A DNA stretch of 64,000 nt from Sulfuritalea sp. (GCA_023700805.1 JAMPYF010000013.1:37273-101272); one strand, 5' to 3'. Positions 34,716 to 51,027 are shown, counted from the stretch's first letter. Numbers and translations are program-made. The notes: a model not told the origin generated them from the letters alone.

Positions 34716-36809
34716 ATGTCGGCCTTCGCCGATTTTCTTCCTCTGCCTCCCATGATGTTTCTACTAAGCCCTGCGATTCGACTCATTGCCCGCGTCAATT
34801 TTCGCCGCAAGCTGCTCACGCTCGGCCTGCTGATCATGATTCCGCTGCTGGTTCTGGGCCTTCTGGTTTGGGATCGAGCCCAACAGCAAGTAAACCGCAT
34901 GTTGACGGCAAGAAGCAGTCTGCCCATCCAACTGGCCTTGCTGGACCTGAATCTCGCGGTACAGGCGCATGCCGTGGATGCCCTGCGTCCCGTCGATCAA
35001 GGCAGCAGCCTGATTTCTCGGCGAAAGGCCGTTGCCGCTGCCCTGGACGCCACGACGTCGGCAATCAAGCAAACCATCAGCGACGAGACGGTGACGGCGA
35101 AGCTCGGCGAACTGCGCAAGGCTTGGGAAGCCGTCGCCGGCGGCGCCGCAAACAACCGCAAGGACATCGTCCAATCCCACGTCGTCGTTGGCGAGCGGAT
35201 TGCGTTGCTGGCGGACGCGGTCGCCGACAGCAGCGAGCTGAGGCTGTTGGGCGAACGCGACAGCCTGGAGCTGGTGGACGCCGTTTCGCCGCGTTTGCCG
35301 GCGCTGGCTGTGTCACTGTCGCTCGCAGGCAATGCCGGTTATGCCGCCATCCTTGAGCAGCGGCTGCCATCCGCCATGCGCCAGTCGCTGGCCATTGCAC
35401 GCGGCCGCATCGACGGCGGACTTGACTGGCTGGTCGCCGATGTGCAGAAGATCGCCGCCCGCCATCCGCAGGCCGGCAATAACATCGAACCGGCCGTCGC
35501 GCAGCTGAATGATGCCGTGCTGGGATTGCAGGAGTATCTCGTCACCAAGGTCATGGACACAGCCAACTACGATGTGGCACCAAGCGACTACCTGGCGCGC
35601 GGTGAAAAGGTCGCAAGCGCCTTTCATCTGGTGTCGCGTACCGTGATCCATTCGCTGGATGGAATCCTCGGCGCACGTCTTGCCGAACTCCAGAATCGCC
35701 AGTTGTTGCTCACCATCATGATTCTCGGCATCGTTCTGGCGCTGTCCTATGTCCTGGCCGCCGCCTATTTCGCGATCACCCGGCCGCTGCGCAGACTCGC
35801 CCAGGCATCGGCGGCGATGGCCAGTGGCGATCTGCGGGTACGGATAACAGTAGACAGCAGGGACGAACTCGCTGAAGTCGCTGCCTCCTTCAACAACATG
35901 GCGGATTCCTTCGAACGGGTAATCGACAGCGTGAACCAGGCGGTCAGCGGAGTGCTGGTGGCCTCCAAGCAACTGGCGGAAAAAGGGGAAGCGGTCCGCC
36001 TCGCCTCCGAGCGCCAGCACAGCGCTGCCGAACGAACCGCCTCCGCGGTACAGGAGCTGACCGCCAGCATTGCCGAAATCGCATCCAGTGCCGACGAAAC
36101 CAGCGGCGTTGCATTGCTGGCGAGGAATCACACCGAAATCGGTCGCGAACATGCACGGGTGGCCGTGAGCCGCATGGGCGACACATCGAAATCGGTACAC
36201 GCCGCGACCGATGTGGTGCAGTCGCTGTACCAGCGCTCCGAGTCGATCAACGCGATGCTCCTCACCATCAAGGGCATTGCCGGCCAGACCAATCTGCTGG
36301 CCCTCAATGCAGCCATCGAAGCGGCGCGCGCCGGCGACGCCGGGCGCGGCTTTGCCGTTGTCGCGGATGAAGTGCGAAAACTCGCCGACATGACCAACCA
36401 GGCGACGCATCAGATCGGCGGCATCATCCGCGACATCAAGGATGAAACGCAGCAGACCGCGGCAATGATGTCTTCCAATGAACGCTACGCGGTGTTGAGC
36501 ACCGAGGCGCTCGATGGCCTGGCGCAGGCACTGGCTACCATCACGCGCGAAGTCGATCGGGCCGCCAGCCACGTGCAGACCATCGCCGGCGGCACCAGGG
36601 CCCAGCAGACATCGAGCGCCCTGATTGCCCAGAACATGGAAGAAGTCGCCCTGATGGCCGAAGAAAACCGGATCCACGCCCATGAGACGGCCGCTGCCAT
36701 CGACAGCTTGAAAGAGCTTGCGGAACGATTGGGCAGCGTCGTCACGAACTTGAAGACGAGTCGAGGCCGCATCGATCAGGCCTTCGAGCCGCACATCCAG
36801 TTTCGTTGA
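34716..36809 (+). CDS. Methyl-accepting chemotaxis protein
   Basis: A 697-aa membrane chemoreceptor. TM1 (about 35-52), a long periplasmic helical domain without a recognised ligand fold (53-328), TM2 (about 330-352), HAMP (about 353-407) and a cytoplasmic signalling domain whose tip reads [20 protein letters not shown]. No C-terminal CheR/CheB pentapeptide is seen. The start at 34716 is preceded closely by GGTGGA; ATG codons at 34752 and 34755 are alternatives. No che genes are nearby. Confidence 0.9.
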   Translation: MSAFADFLPLPPMMFLLSPAIRLIARVNFRRKLLTLGLLIMIPLLVLGLLVWDRAQQQVNRMLTARSSLPIQLALLDLNLAVQAHAVDALRPVDQGSSLISRRKAVAAALDATTSAIKQTISDETVTAKLGELRKAWEAVAGGAANNRKDIVQSHVVVGERIALLADAVADSSELRLLGERDSLELVDAVSPRLPALAVSLSLAGNAGYAAILEQRLPSAMRQSLAIARGRIDGGLDWLVADVQKIAARHPQAGNNIEPAVAQLNDAVLGLQEYLVTKVMDTANYDVAPSDYLARGEKVASAFHLVSRTVIHSLDGILGARLAELQNRQLLLTIMILGIVLALSYVLAAAYFAITRPLRRLAQASAAMASGDLRVRITVDSRDELAEVAASFNNMADSFERVIDSVNQAVSGVLVASKQLAEKGEAVRLASERQHSAAERTASAVQELTASIAEIASSADETSGVALLARNHTEIGREHARVAVSRMGDTSKSVHAATDVVQSLYQRSESINAMLLTIKGIAGQTNLLALNAAIEAARAGDAGRGFAVVADEVRKLADMTNQATHQIGGIIRDIKDETQQTAAMMSSNERYAVLSTEALDGLAQALATITREVDRAASHVQTIAGGTRAQQTSSALIAQNMEEVALMAEENRIHAHETAAAIDSLKELAERLGSVVTNLKTSRGRIDQAFEPHIQFR

Positions 36810-36880
36810 TTGGCTTTTCCGGTTTCCGGGACCGGGCGTCGGGGCAAGCCCGCCGCGACTCGCGGACCCCGGTCAATTAG

Positions 36881-37657
36881 CTATGGAACTGCCCCGCTGC
36901 CGTCAAACCAGCACCGCAGCCGTTCGAGAACCCATGCCGCATCGTCCAGCGGCAGGTCGTGTCCTGCCGCCGGATGGACGATGATGTGTGCATCCCATTG
37001 CGCAGTGAGTTGCAATGAGCAGCGCGTATCGACCAGGGCATCGCGCGCGCTTGCCAGCAACAGCAAGCGCTCCAGCGGCCGCTCTCGCGGCGCGCGGTAA
37101 CGCGCCGCTGCCAACAGTTGGCGCAGGGCGTTGCGGCGCGACACGGGATTTTGCTGCCGCCATTGCAACCACTGTTCGATCACCGCGGCGGGATCGGGCT
37201 GCAGCCGCGTGGTCATGTCCAGGATTGCCGTCTCCAGTTCCCGGTCGCTCGGCTTCGCGCCGAACAGGCACAGCAGCCGCAGGTAATTGGCCGGCCGCAG
37301 GCGCTGGTAGAGCGGGCTGAAGGGCCGCAGGCTGGTGTTGATCAGCACGGCCGCGGCGACGTCGCCGGGGTGGCGCTGCGCCCAGGCGACGGCCACCATG
37401 GCGCCCAGCGACATGGCCAGCACGCGGCAGGGCACAGCGATGCCCAGCCTGGCGACTGCGGCATGACACCAGTCCGCCATGGCTTCGACGCTGGACGGAC
37501 TTTCCATGGCATTGAGCTTGCCGTTGCCGGGCAGATCGAGACAGATCACCGGGGCGCCGGGAAACGCTTCGCCCAACTGTTGCGGGAAGCGGCCCCAGTG
37601 GCGCGACTCCCGCGTCAATCCGCGCAGCAACAGCCAGGGCGCGGCGGCGCCGTTCAC
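36881..37657 (-). CDS. Alpha/beta hydrolase
   Basis: A 258-aa alpha/beta-hydrolase. The start is a GTG at 37657 that overlaps the stop of the upstream peptidase gene (GTGA). Features are the oxyanion region WLLLRGLTRESRHWG, the nucleophile elbow AMSLGAMVA (Ser in an A-x-S-x-G variant), and the catalytic His in AAGHDLPLDD near the C-terminus. Pairing with an M14 peptidase may point to amide or ester cleavage; the substrate is unknown. Confidence 0.8.
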   Translation of the reverse strand: MNGAAAPWLLLRGLTRESRHWGRFPQQLGEAFPGAPVICLDLPGNGKLNAMESPSSVEAMADWCHAAVARLGIAVPCRVLAMSLGAMVAVAWAQRHPGDVAAAVLINTSLRPFSPLYQRLRPANYLRLLCLFGAKPSDRELETAILDMTTRLQPDPAAVIEQWLQWRQQNPVSRRNALRQLLAAARYRAPRERPLERLLLLASARDALVDTRCSLQLTAQWDAHIIVHPAAGHDLPLDDAAWVLERLRCWFDGSGAVP

Positions 37658-38679
37658 GCCGGCAAACCGCCGTACCAGCGCTGCATGGCGAGCTGCCGGT
37701 GCGATTCGCGCGCCGCGCCCTGGGGCCGCCAGAGGGCGTTGCCGCTGGCGGCGCGGGTCATGAAATCGAGCCAGGCCAGATGACGGCGCAATACCCTTTG
37801 CCGGCGATGTTCGATCAGCGGATTGAACATGCCGTGCCGCGAAAAAAGTTGCCGCGGGTTCTTCTTGACCCACAGCCAGGAGCCCATCTCCAGCGTCAGC
37901 GGCAGGAACACGCGATCGCTGCGCTCCAGCGCGCGCAGGTAGAGGTAGTCCCACAGGTCGCCGTGCGCCAGGTATTGCCGGCTTTGCGGCTCGAACACGT
38001 AGCGATGATGGCTGTGCGTCTGGTCGAGGATTTCCAGCAGCGCATGCATTTCCGCCAGATGGGGAATCGGCAGCACGGTATGGGCGTAGGGGAACCAGAT
38101 GCGGTCGCTGAGGCCGAAGCCGGAATGGCAATCGATGACCATGCTGAAACCGTGACTGAGCAGTTCGTCGTCCACCAAGCGGCATACAGCATCCGTTTCC
38201 GCCTCCAGCGGTCCGGCAAGCGGCCCGCGATACCACGGCAGACGTGGGCCGAGGCGATGTCCGCCGATGAGGAAGGGGGTGCGTTCGCGCGCCTCCAGCG
38301 GCGCATTGCGCATCAGGTCCACGCCCTGCGGATTGGCGCGCGTGCGCCGCCACATGCCGCCGGGATTGACGACCGGGACGAAGACCAGGCGCAGGTGTTC
38401 CAACTGGCGCCGCAAGGTGGTATCCCAGCGCAGCCGGCTGACGACGCTGTGCAGGAAGGCAAGCGCGACCTGGGCGCCGATTCTTTCCAGGCCATGCACG
38501 CCGCCGAAAATGCCGATCACCGGCACCGCAGGATCGGGATTGCCCAGGCTGATCGCATGGAGCGGCAGGCGCCTTGCGCCGCAGGTGATCTGGCACAGGG
38601 TCCGCGCCTCGATGGCGGAACCGCCGGCGGCGATGATCTGCTCAAGTTCTTCGAGTTCGTGTGCGCCGGCGTCGGTCAT
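37654..38679 (-). CDS. M14-family zinc carboxypeptidase-like protein
   Basis: A 341-aa cytosolic M14 peptidase. With the start at the ATG at 38679 (MTDAGAHELE), zinc ligands are His62 and Glu65 (GGVHGLERIG) and His185 (IDCHSGFG), with the catalytic Glu264 in LTLEMGSW; VNPGGMWRRTRAN holds the substrate Arg and Asn. A TTG upstream start would add six residues. No signal peptide. The gene is followed by the overlapping hydrolase. Confidence 0.85.
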   Translation of the reverse strand: MTDAGAHELEELEQIIAAGGSAIEARTLCQITCGARRLPLHAISLGNPDPAVPVIGIFGGVHGLERIGAQVALAFLHSVVSRLRWDTTLRRQLEHLRLVFVPVVNPGGMWRRTRANPQGVDLMRNAPLEARERTPFLIGGHRLGPRLPWYRGPLAGPLEAETDAVCRLVDDELLSHGFSMVIDCHSGFGLSDRIWFPYAHTVLPIPHLAEMHALLEILDQTHSHHRYVFEPQSRQYLAHGDLWDYLYLRALERSDRVFLPLTLEMGSWLWVKKNPRQLFSRHGMFNPLIEHRRQRVLRRHLAWLDFMTRAASGNALWRPQGAARESHRQLAMQRWYGGLPA

Positions 38680-38828
38680 CGCCGCAGGATAACGCAAGGC
38701 TTCGCGAATTATTCCGTGGCGCGCAGCCTTGCGGCGCTCCGGCGCAATTTGTCATCCGGCTGAAAACTTGTTGCAACACAGGGCGGCTAAGGTGGGCGAG
38801 CCGGCTACATCAGACAAGGGGGTACACC

Positions 38829-38918
38829 ATGCAAGCCCTGCTCGACAGATTCTTCAGCGACATCGACCGCCTGTTCGATCACGAATGGCTGGTGATCTGG
38901 CTGCTCGACGACTTTTGA
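38829..38918 (+). CDS. Possible 29-aa small protein
   Basis: ATG with AAGGGGG 8 bp upstream, one of the strongest ribosome sites in the window, then 29 codons to a TGA. The peptide is rich in aromatic, Leu and Asp residues (FFSDIDRLFDHEWLV in its middle) and could be an amphipathic helix. I do not recognise it. Confidence 0.45.
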   Translation: MQALLDRFFSDIDRLFDHEWLVIWLLDDF

Positions 38919-38965
38919 GCCTGGCACGAGCATCCGTCGCCCGCCGATACCGAACCGCAAAGAAC

Positions 38966-39091
38966 ATGATGCGCCGCTTCGTCACCCATCCCGCCCTGGC
39001 GCTGGGCAGCACCCTGCTCTGGGGCGCCATCGAGTTGTTGGCCCTGCTGCGCTCGCGCTGGAACGATACCGGCCATCCGCGCAACGGCTAG
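38966..39091 (+). CDS. Possible 41-aa small membrane protein
   Basis: Two adjacent ATG codons, a short basic start, a hydrophobic stretch ALALGSTLLWGAIELLALL and a polar end. It lies between the 29-aa ORF and the GGDEF gene on the same strand. The ribosome site is weak. The rest of the 460-bp gap 38680-39139 shows nothing else. Confidence 0.35.
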   Translation: MMRRFVTHPALALGSTLLWGAIELLALLRSRWNDTGHPRNG

Positions 39092-39139
39092 AACACCCGA
39101 AGCGACCGGCAGCCATTTCCCAAGAAAGGCCAGGAAAGC

Positions 39140-41020
39140 ATGAACATCCACAGCGACGGAGCCGTCGCCGATGCAAACCCGCAGGGTCGCGCGCTGCGGC
39201 AATTGATGGAGAAGCGCGGACTGTATGCGGTGTACCAACCCATTCTCGATCTGCGTCAGGGGCGCCATTTCGCCTGCGAGGCGCTGATCCGCGGCCCTGA
39301 GGATTCCGCGCTGCACACGCCGGCCGCATTGTTCGCGGCAGCCGCCGCGGCGCAGTGCACGCATGAACTCGAATGGCTCGCGGTGGAAACCGCGATCCTG
39401 CAATTTGCGGAGCAGCGCTGCGCGCTGCGCCTGTTCGTGAACATGAGCATCGGCTGCCTGCACGCGAGCCGCCAGCGCCTGGTCGCGATCCGCCAGGATC
39501 TGCTGCGCCTGGGCGTGCCGCCGTCGCGGATCGTCATCGAGCTGACCGAAAACCAGTCGGTGACGGATTTCTCCGACCTGCAGGAAACCTTGCAGGACTT
39601 CCGCCACATCGGCATCCAGATCGCCATGGACGACATGGGCGAGGGTTTCTCCAATCTGCGCATGTGGTCGGAAGTGCGGCCGGAATTCGTCAAGATCGAC
39701 CGCCATTTCGTCTCCGGCATCGACTCCGATCCGCTCAAGCTGCATTTCGTGCGCGCCATGCACGAGATCGCCGACGCCTGCGGCAGCGCCCTGATTGCCG
39801 AAGGCGTGGAAACCAAGGAGCAACTGGAAGTGCTGCGCGATCTGGGCATTCCCTACCTGCAGGGCTTCGGCATCGCCCGGCCGCACCGCGTCATCGCCGC
39901 CACGCAAGGCAATGCCCATCCGGTCGCGGCCAACGACAACATCCTGGTGCTGCCCTCGCGGTCCCTTGCCGAACGCCGCATGCCGCGCATCGACCAGCTG
40001 CTGCACGAAGTGATGCCGGTATCCCCGGATACCGACAACGACGCGGTGTATTCCATCTTCGCCCACCAGCCGGCGCTCAACACCGTGCCGGTGGTCGCCA
40101 ACGGCACGCCGCTGGGGATGATCACGCGCAGTTCGCTGATCGACCGCTTTGCCCGTCCCTTCCGCCGCGAGCTCTACGGCAAGCGCTCCTGCTCGATCGT
40201 CATGGAGCCGCCCCAGCTGTTCGACGAGGGGCAGAGCGTACAGGAGGTGGCGCAGCAGATCGGCAGCCTGCGCGGAACCGAGGTCTGCGACAGCTTCATC
40301 ATCACCCGCCAGGGTCGCTATCGCGGCATCGGCTTCCTGCGCGAACTGATGGCGATCATCACCGACATGCAGATACGCGCCGCGCGCTACGCCAATCCCC
40401 TGACCCAACTGCCGGGCAACGTGCCGATCAACGAACAGATGGATCGCCTGATCGAAGCGAAACACGGTTTCGTCGCGGCCTACTGCGATCTCGACCACTT
40501 CAAGCCCTACAACGACGCCTATGGCTACCGGCGCGGCGATCGGATGATCCAGCAAGTCGGCACATTGCTTGCGGAAGCCGTGGCCGATCACAGGGATTTC
40601 GTCGGTCACGTCGGCGGCGACGATTTCATCGTGCTGATGCAAAGCAGCGACTGGGAAGCGCGCCTGCGCCGCGTGATCGGGGAGTTCGACGCGGCGCTGG
40701 CACAGCATATGACAGCCGAGCATCTGCGCGCCGGCGGCTATTTTGGCGAGGACCGACGCGGGCACGCCGTGTTTCACCCGGCGCCGGCCCTGTCGATCGG
40801 CTGCGTCATGGTGCAACCCGGAGCGTTCGCCGCCCACTACGACGTCTCCGCCGCGCTCAGCGAGGCAAAGAAGGAAGCCAAGCGCATCCCCGGCAGCGTG
40901 CTGTTCATCGAGCGCCGCCAGTACCACGGCAATGCCGGCGCGGCAACGGCCCCGCTCGAAGTCCTTGCCGTGGCGCCAGCACCAACTTCCGCCGCGCGCC
41001 TGCCCTGCTGGGCGATGTAG
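39140..41020 (+). CDS. EAL-CBS-GGDEF cyclic-di-GMP protein
   Basis: A 626-aa cytosolic protein. The EAL phosphodiesterase domain (about 25-255) has E47-A-L, ELTEN (134-138), DDMGEGFSNL (164-173), Lys185 and EGVET (221-225), most of the metal and catalytic residues. Two CBS motifs follow (about 285-410), then a GGDEF domain (about 420-580) whose active-site word is GGDDF (492-496), acceptable for diguanylate cyclase function. EAL before CBS before GGDEF is the order of a known bacterial group. SD AGGAAAG before the ATG. The last residues are encoded by a dispersed-repeat copy. Confidence 0.92.
   Translation: MNIHSDGAVADANPQGRALRQLMEKRGLYAVYQPILDLRQGRHFACEALIRGPEDSALHTPAALFAAAAAAQCTHELEWLAVETAILQFAEQRCALRLFVNMSIGCLHASRQRLVAIRQDLLRLGVPPSRIVIELTENQSVTDFSDLQETLQDFRHIGIQIAMDDMGEGFSNLRMWSEVRPEFVKIDRHFVSGIDSDPLKLHFVRAMHEIADACGSALIAEGVETKEQLEVLRDLGIPYLQGFGIARPHRVIAATQGNAHPVAANDNILVLPSRSLAERRMPRIDQLLHEVMPVSPDTDNDAVYSIFAHQPALNTVPVVANGTPLGMITRSSLIDRFARPFRRELYGKRSCSIVMEPPQLFDEGQSVQEVAQQIGSLRGTEVCDSFIITRQGRYRGIGFLRELMAIITDMQIRAARYANPLTQLPGNVPINEQMDRLIEAKHGFVAAYCDLDHFKPYNDAYGYRRGDRMIQQVGTLLAEAVADHRDFVGHVGGDDFIVLMQSSDWEARLRRVIGEFDAALAQHMTAEHLRAGGYFGEDRRGHAVFHPAPALSIGCVMVQPGAFAAHYDVSAALSEAKKEAKRIPGSVLFIERRQYHGNAGAATAPLEVLAVAPAPTSAARLPCWAM
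40967..40991 (+). repeat. Dispersed 25-bp repeat, copy 8 (3' end of GGDEF gene)
   Basis: GG at the variable bases, one change in the core (CGCCAGCACC), end ACTTCCG. In frame it encodes AVAPAPTS, 30 bp before the stop. Confidence 0.7.
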
Positions 41021-41091
41021 CCGCCGGCTTGCCGTCATCGCCCTGTCACACGCCCGGCTTAGTCTGCGGGCCTCACCGATTGGGATGGCAA

Positions 41092-41544
41092 ATGGATCTG
41101 ATACTCTGGCGTCATGCCGAAGCAAAACAGGCATCCGGCACCCTGGCCGACGGCGACCGCGAACTCACCGCACGCGGCCGGGAACATGCCGGGCGGATGG
41201 CCGAGTGGCTGCGGCGGCAGCGGCTGCCGAAGGTCATGGTGATGTCGAGCCCAGCCAAGCGGGCGGTGCAGACGGCTGAAGCACTCAGCTTGCCGTTCAA
41301 GATCACGCGGCAACTCGGCGTCGGCGCCAGCACCGCCGACCTGCTCGGCGCCGCCGGCTGGCCGGATCGTCCCGGCGCGATCATCCTGGTCAGCCACCAG
41401 CCGGCGCTGGGTCGTCTGGCAGCATTGCTGCTGGCCGGCAGCGAGGCCGACTGGACCATCAAGAAGGCGGGTATCTGGTGGTTCAGCAACCGCGTGCGCC
41501 ACGACGAAACGCAGACCGTGCTGCGCGCGGTACACAACCCCTGA
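41092..41544 (+). CDS. sixA: Phosphohistidine phosphatase SixA
   Basis: A 150-aa histidine-phosphatase of the SixA group, which dephosphorylates phosphohistidine in signalling or PTS proteins. The catalytic LWRHAEAK (Arg7, His8), SSPAKRAVQTAE and LVSHQPALGRLA are intact. The start at 41092 (MDLILWRHAE) follows GGGATGG. It is convergent with glmM, 4 bp apart. Confidence 0.88.
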   Translation: MDLILWRHAEAKQASGTLADGDRELTARGREHAGRMAEWLRRQRLPKVMVMSSPAKRAVQTAEALSLPFKITRQLGVGASTADLLGAAGWPDRPGAIILVSHQPALGRLAALLLAGSEADWTIKKAGIWWFSNRVRHDETQTVLRAVHNP

Positions 41545-41548
41545 TGGC

Positions 41549-42901
<1,353 letters not shown>

Positions 42902-43732
42902 TCAATAATCCTCCACAGCTTGCAATACGGCCAGCGCGTCGCGCGTCGCGGCGACGTCATGCACGCGCACGATGCGGGCGCCGCTCAGCACCGCCAGCAC
43001 ATGCGCCGCGATTCCGGCATAGACCCGTTGCGGGGCGGCGCGCCCGGTCAGCAGGCCCAGCATCGACTTGCGCGACATGCCGACCAGCAACGGCAGCCCG
43101 GGTACCAGCAGTTCATCGAGGTGGCGCAACAGCTCGATATTGTGCGCCAAGGTCTTGCCGAAACCGAAACCCGGATCGACCGCAATCCGGTTCAGGGCGA
43201 TGCCCGCCGCTTCGGCGGCGGCCACTCGCTCGCCGAGAAAGCTGGCGACCTCGCCGACGATGTCGCTGTAGTGCGGATTGTCCTGCATGGTGCCCGGGAC
43301 GCCCTGCATGTGCATCAGGCAGACGGCGGCGCTGCCGGCGGCGACGATCTCCAGCGCCCCCGGTGCCCGCAGCGCATTGATGTCGTTGATCATGTCGGCG
43401 CCGGCCGCCAGCGCAGCGCGCATCACCTCGGGCTTGAAGCTATCGACCGACAGCGCGACACCGCAGCCGTGCAAGCCTTCGATCACCGGCAGCAGGCGGT
43501 CGACCTCCTGCTGTGCCGCGACCGGAGGCGCCCCCGGCCGCGTCGATTCGGCGCCGAGATCGAGGATCTGGGCGCCCTCTTCGACCAGGCGCAAACCCAG
43601 CGCAATGGCCGCCTCGGTATCGCCGTGCAGTCCGTCGCCGGAAAAGGAATCGTCGGTCAGATTGACGATGCCCATGATCAGCGGACGCTCGGCGTTGAGG
43701 ACGAAGCGGCCGCAATGGAAATTCTGTGTCAT
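42902..43732 (-). CDS. folP: Dihydropteroate synthase
   Basis: Folate-pathway enzyme joining p-aminobenzoate to the pterin pyrophosphate, 276 aa. Motifs are IMGIVNLTDDSFSGDG, GAESTRPGA, DMINDINAL and the loop DPGFGFGKTLAHN. The ATG at 43732 follows the T-run of the ftsH terminator almost directly and has no visible ribosome site, so its expression probably relies on read-through or coupling. Confidence 0.96.
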   Translation of the reverse strand: MTQNFHCGRFVLNAERPLIMGIVNLTDDSFSGDGLHGDTEAAIALGLRLVEEGAQILDLGAESTRPGAPPVAAQQEVDRLLPVIEGLHGCGVALSVDSFKPEVMRAALAAGADMINDINALRAPGALEIVAAGSAAVCLMHMQGVPGTMQDNPHYSDIVGEVASFLGERVAAAEAAGIALNRIAVDPGFGFGKTLAHNIELLRHLDELLVPGLPLLVGMSRKSMLGLLTGRAAPQRVYAGIAAHVLAVLSGARIVRVHDVAATRDALAVLQAVEDY

Positions 43733-43733
43733 G

Positions 43734-43774
43734 AAAAAACGCGGGCCGCCGAATCGGTTCTGCTTCGGCGGCCC
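43734..43774 (-). terminator. Intrinsic terminator between ftsH and folP
   Basis: On the minus strand an 11-bp perfect stem (GGGCCGCCGAA with TTCGGCGGCCC) and 10-nt loop, then GCG and six T. It lies 20 bp after the ftsH stop and ends two bases before the folP ATG. Confidence 0.85.
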
Positions 43775-43793
43775 ATCCAGGCTGTGGTGGCGA

Positions 43794-45674
<1,881 letters not shown>

Positions 45675-45717
45675 GGAGTAGCCTCTCTTTCCCTCAAGCG
45701 GGAGTACATATCAGGTC

Positions 45718-45746
45718 ATTCTAGTGCCGATCGCCCTACCCTGCAA
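45718..45746 (-). promoter_or_regulatory. Sigma-70 promoter of ftsH
   Basis: On the minus strand TTGCAG, a 17-bp spacer, TAGAAT, about 45 bp before the ftsH start. It lies downstream of the rlmE stop, so ftsH can be expressed on its own. Confidence 0.65.
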
Positions 45747-45763
45747 ACCACATAGACCGCGCG

Positions 45764-46408
45764 TCAGGCCCTCTTGTTCCGCGCCAGCAGGTATATCTCG
45801 GCGCTGCGGTTGCGTGACGCGGCGGGCTTTCTCATTTGCAAAGTCTGAAACTGTTGCTGCAGGGCTCGGCGCAATTCCATGAAGCCATCGCCCTGAAATA
45901 CCTTGACCAGCATATCGCCCCCGGGTTTCAGGTGCAGCGCGCAGAATTCCAGGGTCAATTCGGCCAAAACCATCACGCGCGCCTGGTCCACCATGCCGAT
46001 ACCCGACATATTGGGGGCCATGTCCGACAATACAAGGTCGACCTGGCGGCCATCGAGGGCTGTCGCCAGCGCCTGCAACACCGCGTCCTCGTGGAAATCG
46101 CCCTGGATGAACTCGACGCCATGCACCGGCTCCATCGGCAGCAGATCCAGCGCAATCAGGCGCCCGCCCGGCGCGATGCGCTTCGCGGCAACCTGCGACC
46201 AGCTGCCGGGAGCCGAGCCGAGGTCGACCACGGTCATGCCGGGCTTGAGCAGCTTGTCCTTGTCGTCGATTTCGGTCAGCTTGAACGCGGCGCGCGATCG
46301 CCAGCCCTCGACCCGGGCGCGCTGCACGTAGGCGTCATTGACGTGCTCGGTAATCCACGCTTTGGTGGTCTTGTTCTTCTTGACCTTGCTCTCGATCTTG
46401 CCGCTCAC
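45764..46408 (-). CDS. rlmE: 23S rRNA (uridine-2'-O)-methyltransferase RlmE
   Basis: Heat-shock rRNA methyltransferase (FtsJ/RrmJ) modifying U2552, 214 aa. It has the SAM site [15 protein letters not shown], the catalytic Lys after the N-terminal basic region, Asp in [10 protein letters not shown] and Lys in MLVKVFQG. The start is the GTG at 46408 ([11 protein letters not shown]), because the upstream ATG would overlap the divergent yhbY gene. It precedes ftsH, the classic pair. Confidence 0.95.
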   Translation of the reverse strand: MSGKIESKVKKNKTTKAWITEHVNDAYVQRARVEGWRSRAAFKLTEIDDKDKLLKPGMTVVDLGSAPGSWSQVAAKRIAPGGRLIALDLLPMEPVHGVEFIQGDFHEDAVLQALATALDGRQVDLVLSDMAPNMSGIGMVDQARVMVLAELTLEFCALHLKPGGDMLVKVFQGDGFMELRRALQQQFQTLQMRKPAASRNRSAEIYLLARNKRA

Positions 46409-46422
46409 GTTACAATTCCGCC

Positions 46423-46812
46423 ATGACTGAAAATTCCACCCCACTGAGCCCCGCCCAGCGCCGTAGCCTGAGAGCCGCCGCGCATCATCTGAATCCCGTC
46501 GTTTCCATCAGCCAGAAAGGCCTGACGCCTTCCGTGCTGGCGGAGATCGACCGCTGCCTCAAGGCCCACGAACTGATCAAGCTGCGACTTTACGGCATCG
46601 AGCGCGAAAATCGCGAGGCCTTGTTTACCGAAATCTGCACCGCGCTCGGTTGCGCCGAGGTGCAGCACATCGGCAACCTGCTGGTGCTCTGGCGCGAAAA
46701 CCCCAAGGATCTCGCCGCAGAGTTGGCGCTGGCGCCACGGCGCAAGGCGGCGCCCGCGACCAAGAAACAAGCGGCCGCACGCAGCGAGGCGCGCAACCGC
46801 AAGCCGCGCTGA
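46423..46812 (+). CDS. yhbY: YhbY-family ribosome assembly RNA-binding protein
   Basis: A 129-aa protein with a CRM RNA-binding domain (about 8-100): [34 protein letters not shown], the GxxG-type loop region [10 protein letters not shown] and [14 protein letters not shown]. It works in 50S assembly. The basic tail after residue 98 is partly encoded by a dispersed-repeat copy. Divergent from rlmE by 14 bp, the usual arrangement. Confidence 0.92.
   Translation: MTENSTPLSPAQRRSLRAAAHHLNPVVSISQKGLTPSVLAEIDRCLKAHELIKLRLYGIERENREALFTEICTALGCAEVQHIGNLLVLWRENPKDLAAELALAPRRKAAPATKKQAAARSEARNRKPR
46717..46741 (-). repeat. Dispersed 25-bp repeat, copy 10 (3' part of yhbY)
   Basis: Minus-strand copy with GG at the variable bases and CTGC at the end; in frame within the yhbY tail (ELALAPR). 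Confidence 0.75.
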
Positions 46813-46814
46813 GG

Positions 46815-47279
46815 CTAGCGTCCCCGACCCCGTTCCTGCAAGACCGCCAGCGCGATCCCGAGCAGGGATTGAATCAGGTAAAGCGCGCTCGACACGCCAT
46901 GCCAGGTGGCGAAGCGCTCGCGCAAGGCGCTTTCCATGACCCGGCGCGGCAGCGCGTCGGCCTTGAGCTGCTCCAGTATCGGCTGCACGCCGAAATGCCC
47001 GGCCGCGGTCAGGGCCAGCATCAGCAGCACGATCCAGAACACGCCCGACTGCACCGAGCGCCAGCCCTTGGCAAACATCACGAACAGGATCAGGTAGCTG
47101 CCGCAGGCCAGGCCGACCCAGGCCGTGACGGTAAACATCGCACCGGCCAGGTTGCCGGCCATGGCGCGATCCGCCAACTGGGCGAACAGCACGGGGGCGG
47201 CGATGAAACCGATCGCCAGCAGGCCGCCGACCCAGACGGCAACCGCGATGCTGTAGAGCGCAGAGGCCAGTTGCCTCAT
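46815..47279 (-). CDS. DUF4149 (TMEM205-like) membrane protein
   Basis: A 154-aa protein with four transmembrane helices (about 5-30, 46-68, 78-97, 127-147). The GG in VWVGGLLAIGFIAAPVLF and the pattern of the first two helices fit DUF4149. Function unknown. It follows greA by 6 bp, the common neighbour in betaproteobacteria, and ends 2 bp from the convergent yhbY. Confidence 0.8.
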   Translation of the reverse strand: MRQLASALYSIAVAVWVGGLLAIGFIAAPVLFAQLADRAMAGNLAGAMFTVTAWVGLACGSYLILFVMFAKGWRSVQSGVFWIVLLMLALTAAGHFGVQPILEQLKADALPRRVMESALRERFATWHGVSSALYLIQSLLGIALAVLQERGRGR

Positions 47280-47285
47280 GTCGGA

Positions 47286-47761
47286 TCAAAGATACTTGAC
47301 GTCGAGTATCTCGTACTCGCGCCGGCCGCCCGGCGTCTGCACCTCGGCCACGTCGCCGGCGAACTTGCCGATCAGCGCGCGCGCCACCGGCGAGTTCAGC
47401 GACAGCATGCCGGCCTTGATATCGGCTTCGTCATCGCCGACGATCTGATAAGTCACCTTGCCGCCGCTGTCCATGTCCTCCAGTTCGACCGTGGAACCGA
47501 AGACGACGCGGCCATCGGCATCCAGCGAAGCCGGATCGATGATCTGCGCATTGCCCAGCTTGCCCTCGACTTCCTTGATGCGGCCTTCGATGAAACCCTG
47601 ACGCTCCTTGGCGGCGTCATATTCGGCGTTCTCCGAAAGGTCGCCATGCGAGCGCGCCTCGGCGATCGCCGCAATGACCGCAGGGCGATCGATCGTCTTC
47701 AGGCGCTGCAGTTCCTTGCGCAACAGTTCGGCGCCGCGCAGGGTAATCGGGAATTTTGCGC

Positions 47762-47765
<4 letters not shown>
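47286..47765 (-). CDS. greA: Transcription elongation factor GreA
   Basis: A 159-aa factor that rescues backtracked RNA polymerase by stimulating transcript cleavage. The N-terminal coiled coil has the acidic tip [14 protein letters not shown]; the C-terminal FKBP-like domain ends with [18 protein letters not shown]. The start overlaps the carB stop by 4 bp, so it belongs to the car transcription unit. Confidence 0.97.
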
Positions 47766-51007
<3,242 letters not shown>

Positions 51008-51027
51008 GATTGCTTAAATTTGGTCCG

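Noticed and set aside
41321..41345. Further copy of the 25-bp repeat in sixA
   Set aside because: Shares only the CGGCGCCAGCACC part; flanks do not align. The same holds for partial matches near 34005, 37109, 42229 and 56530.
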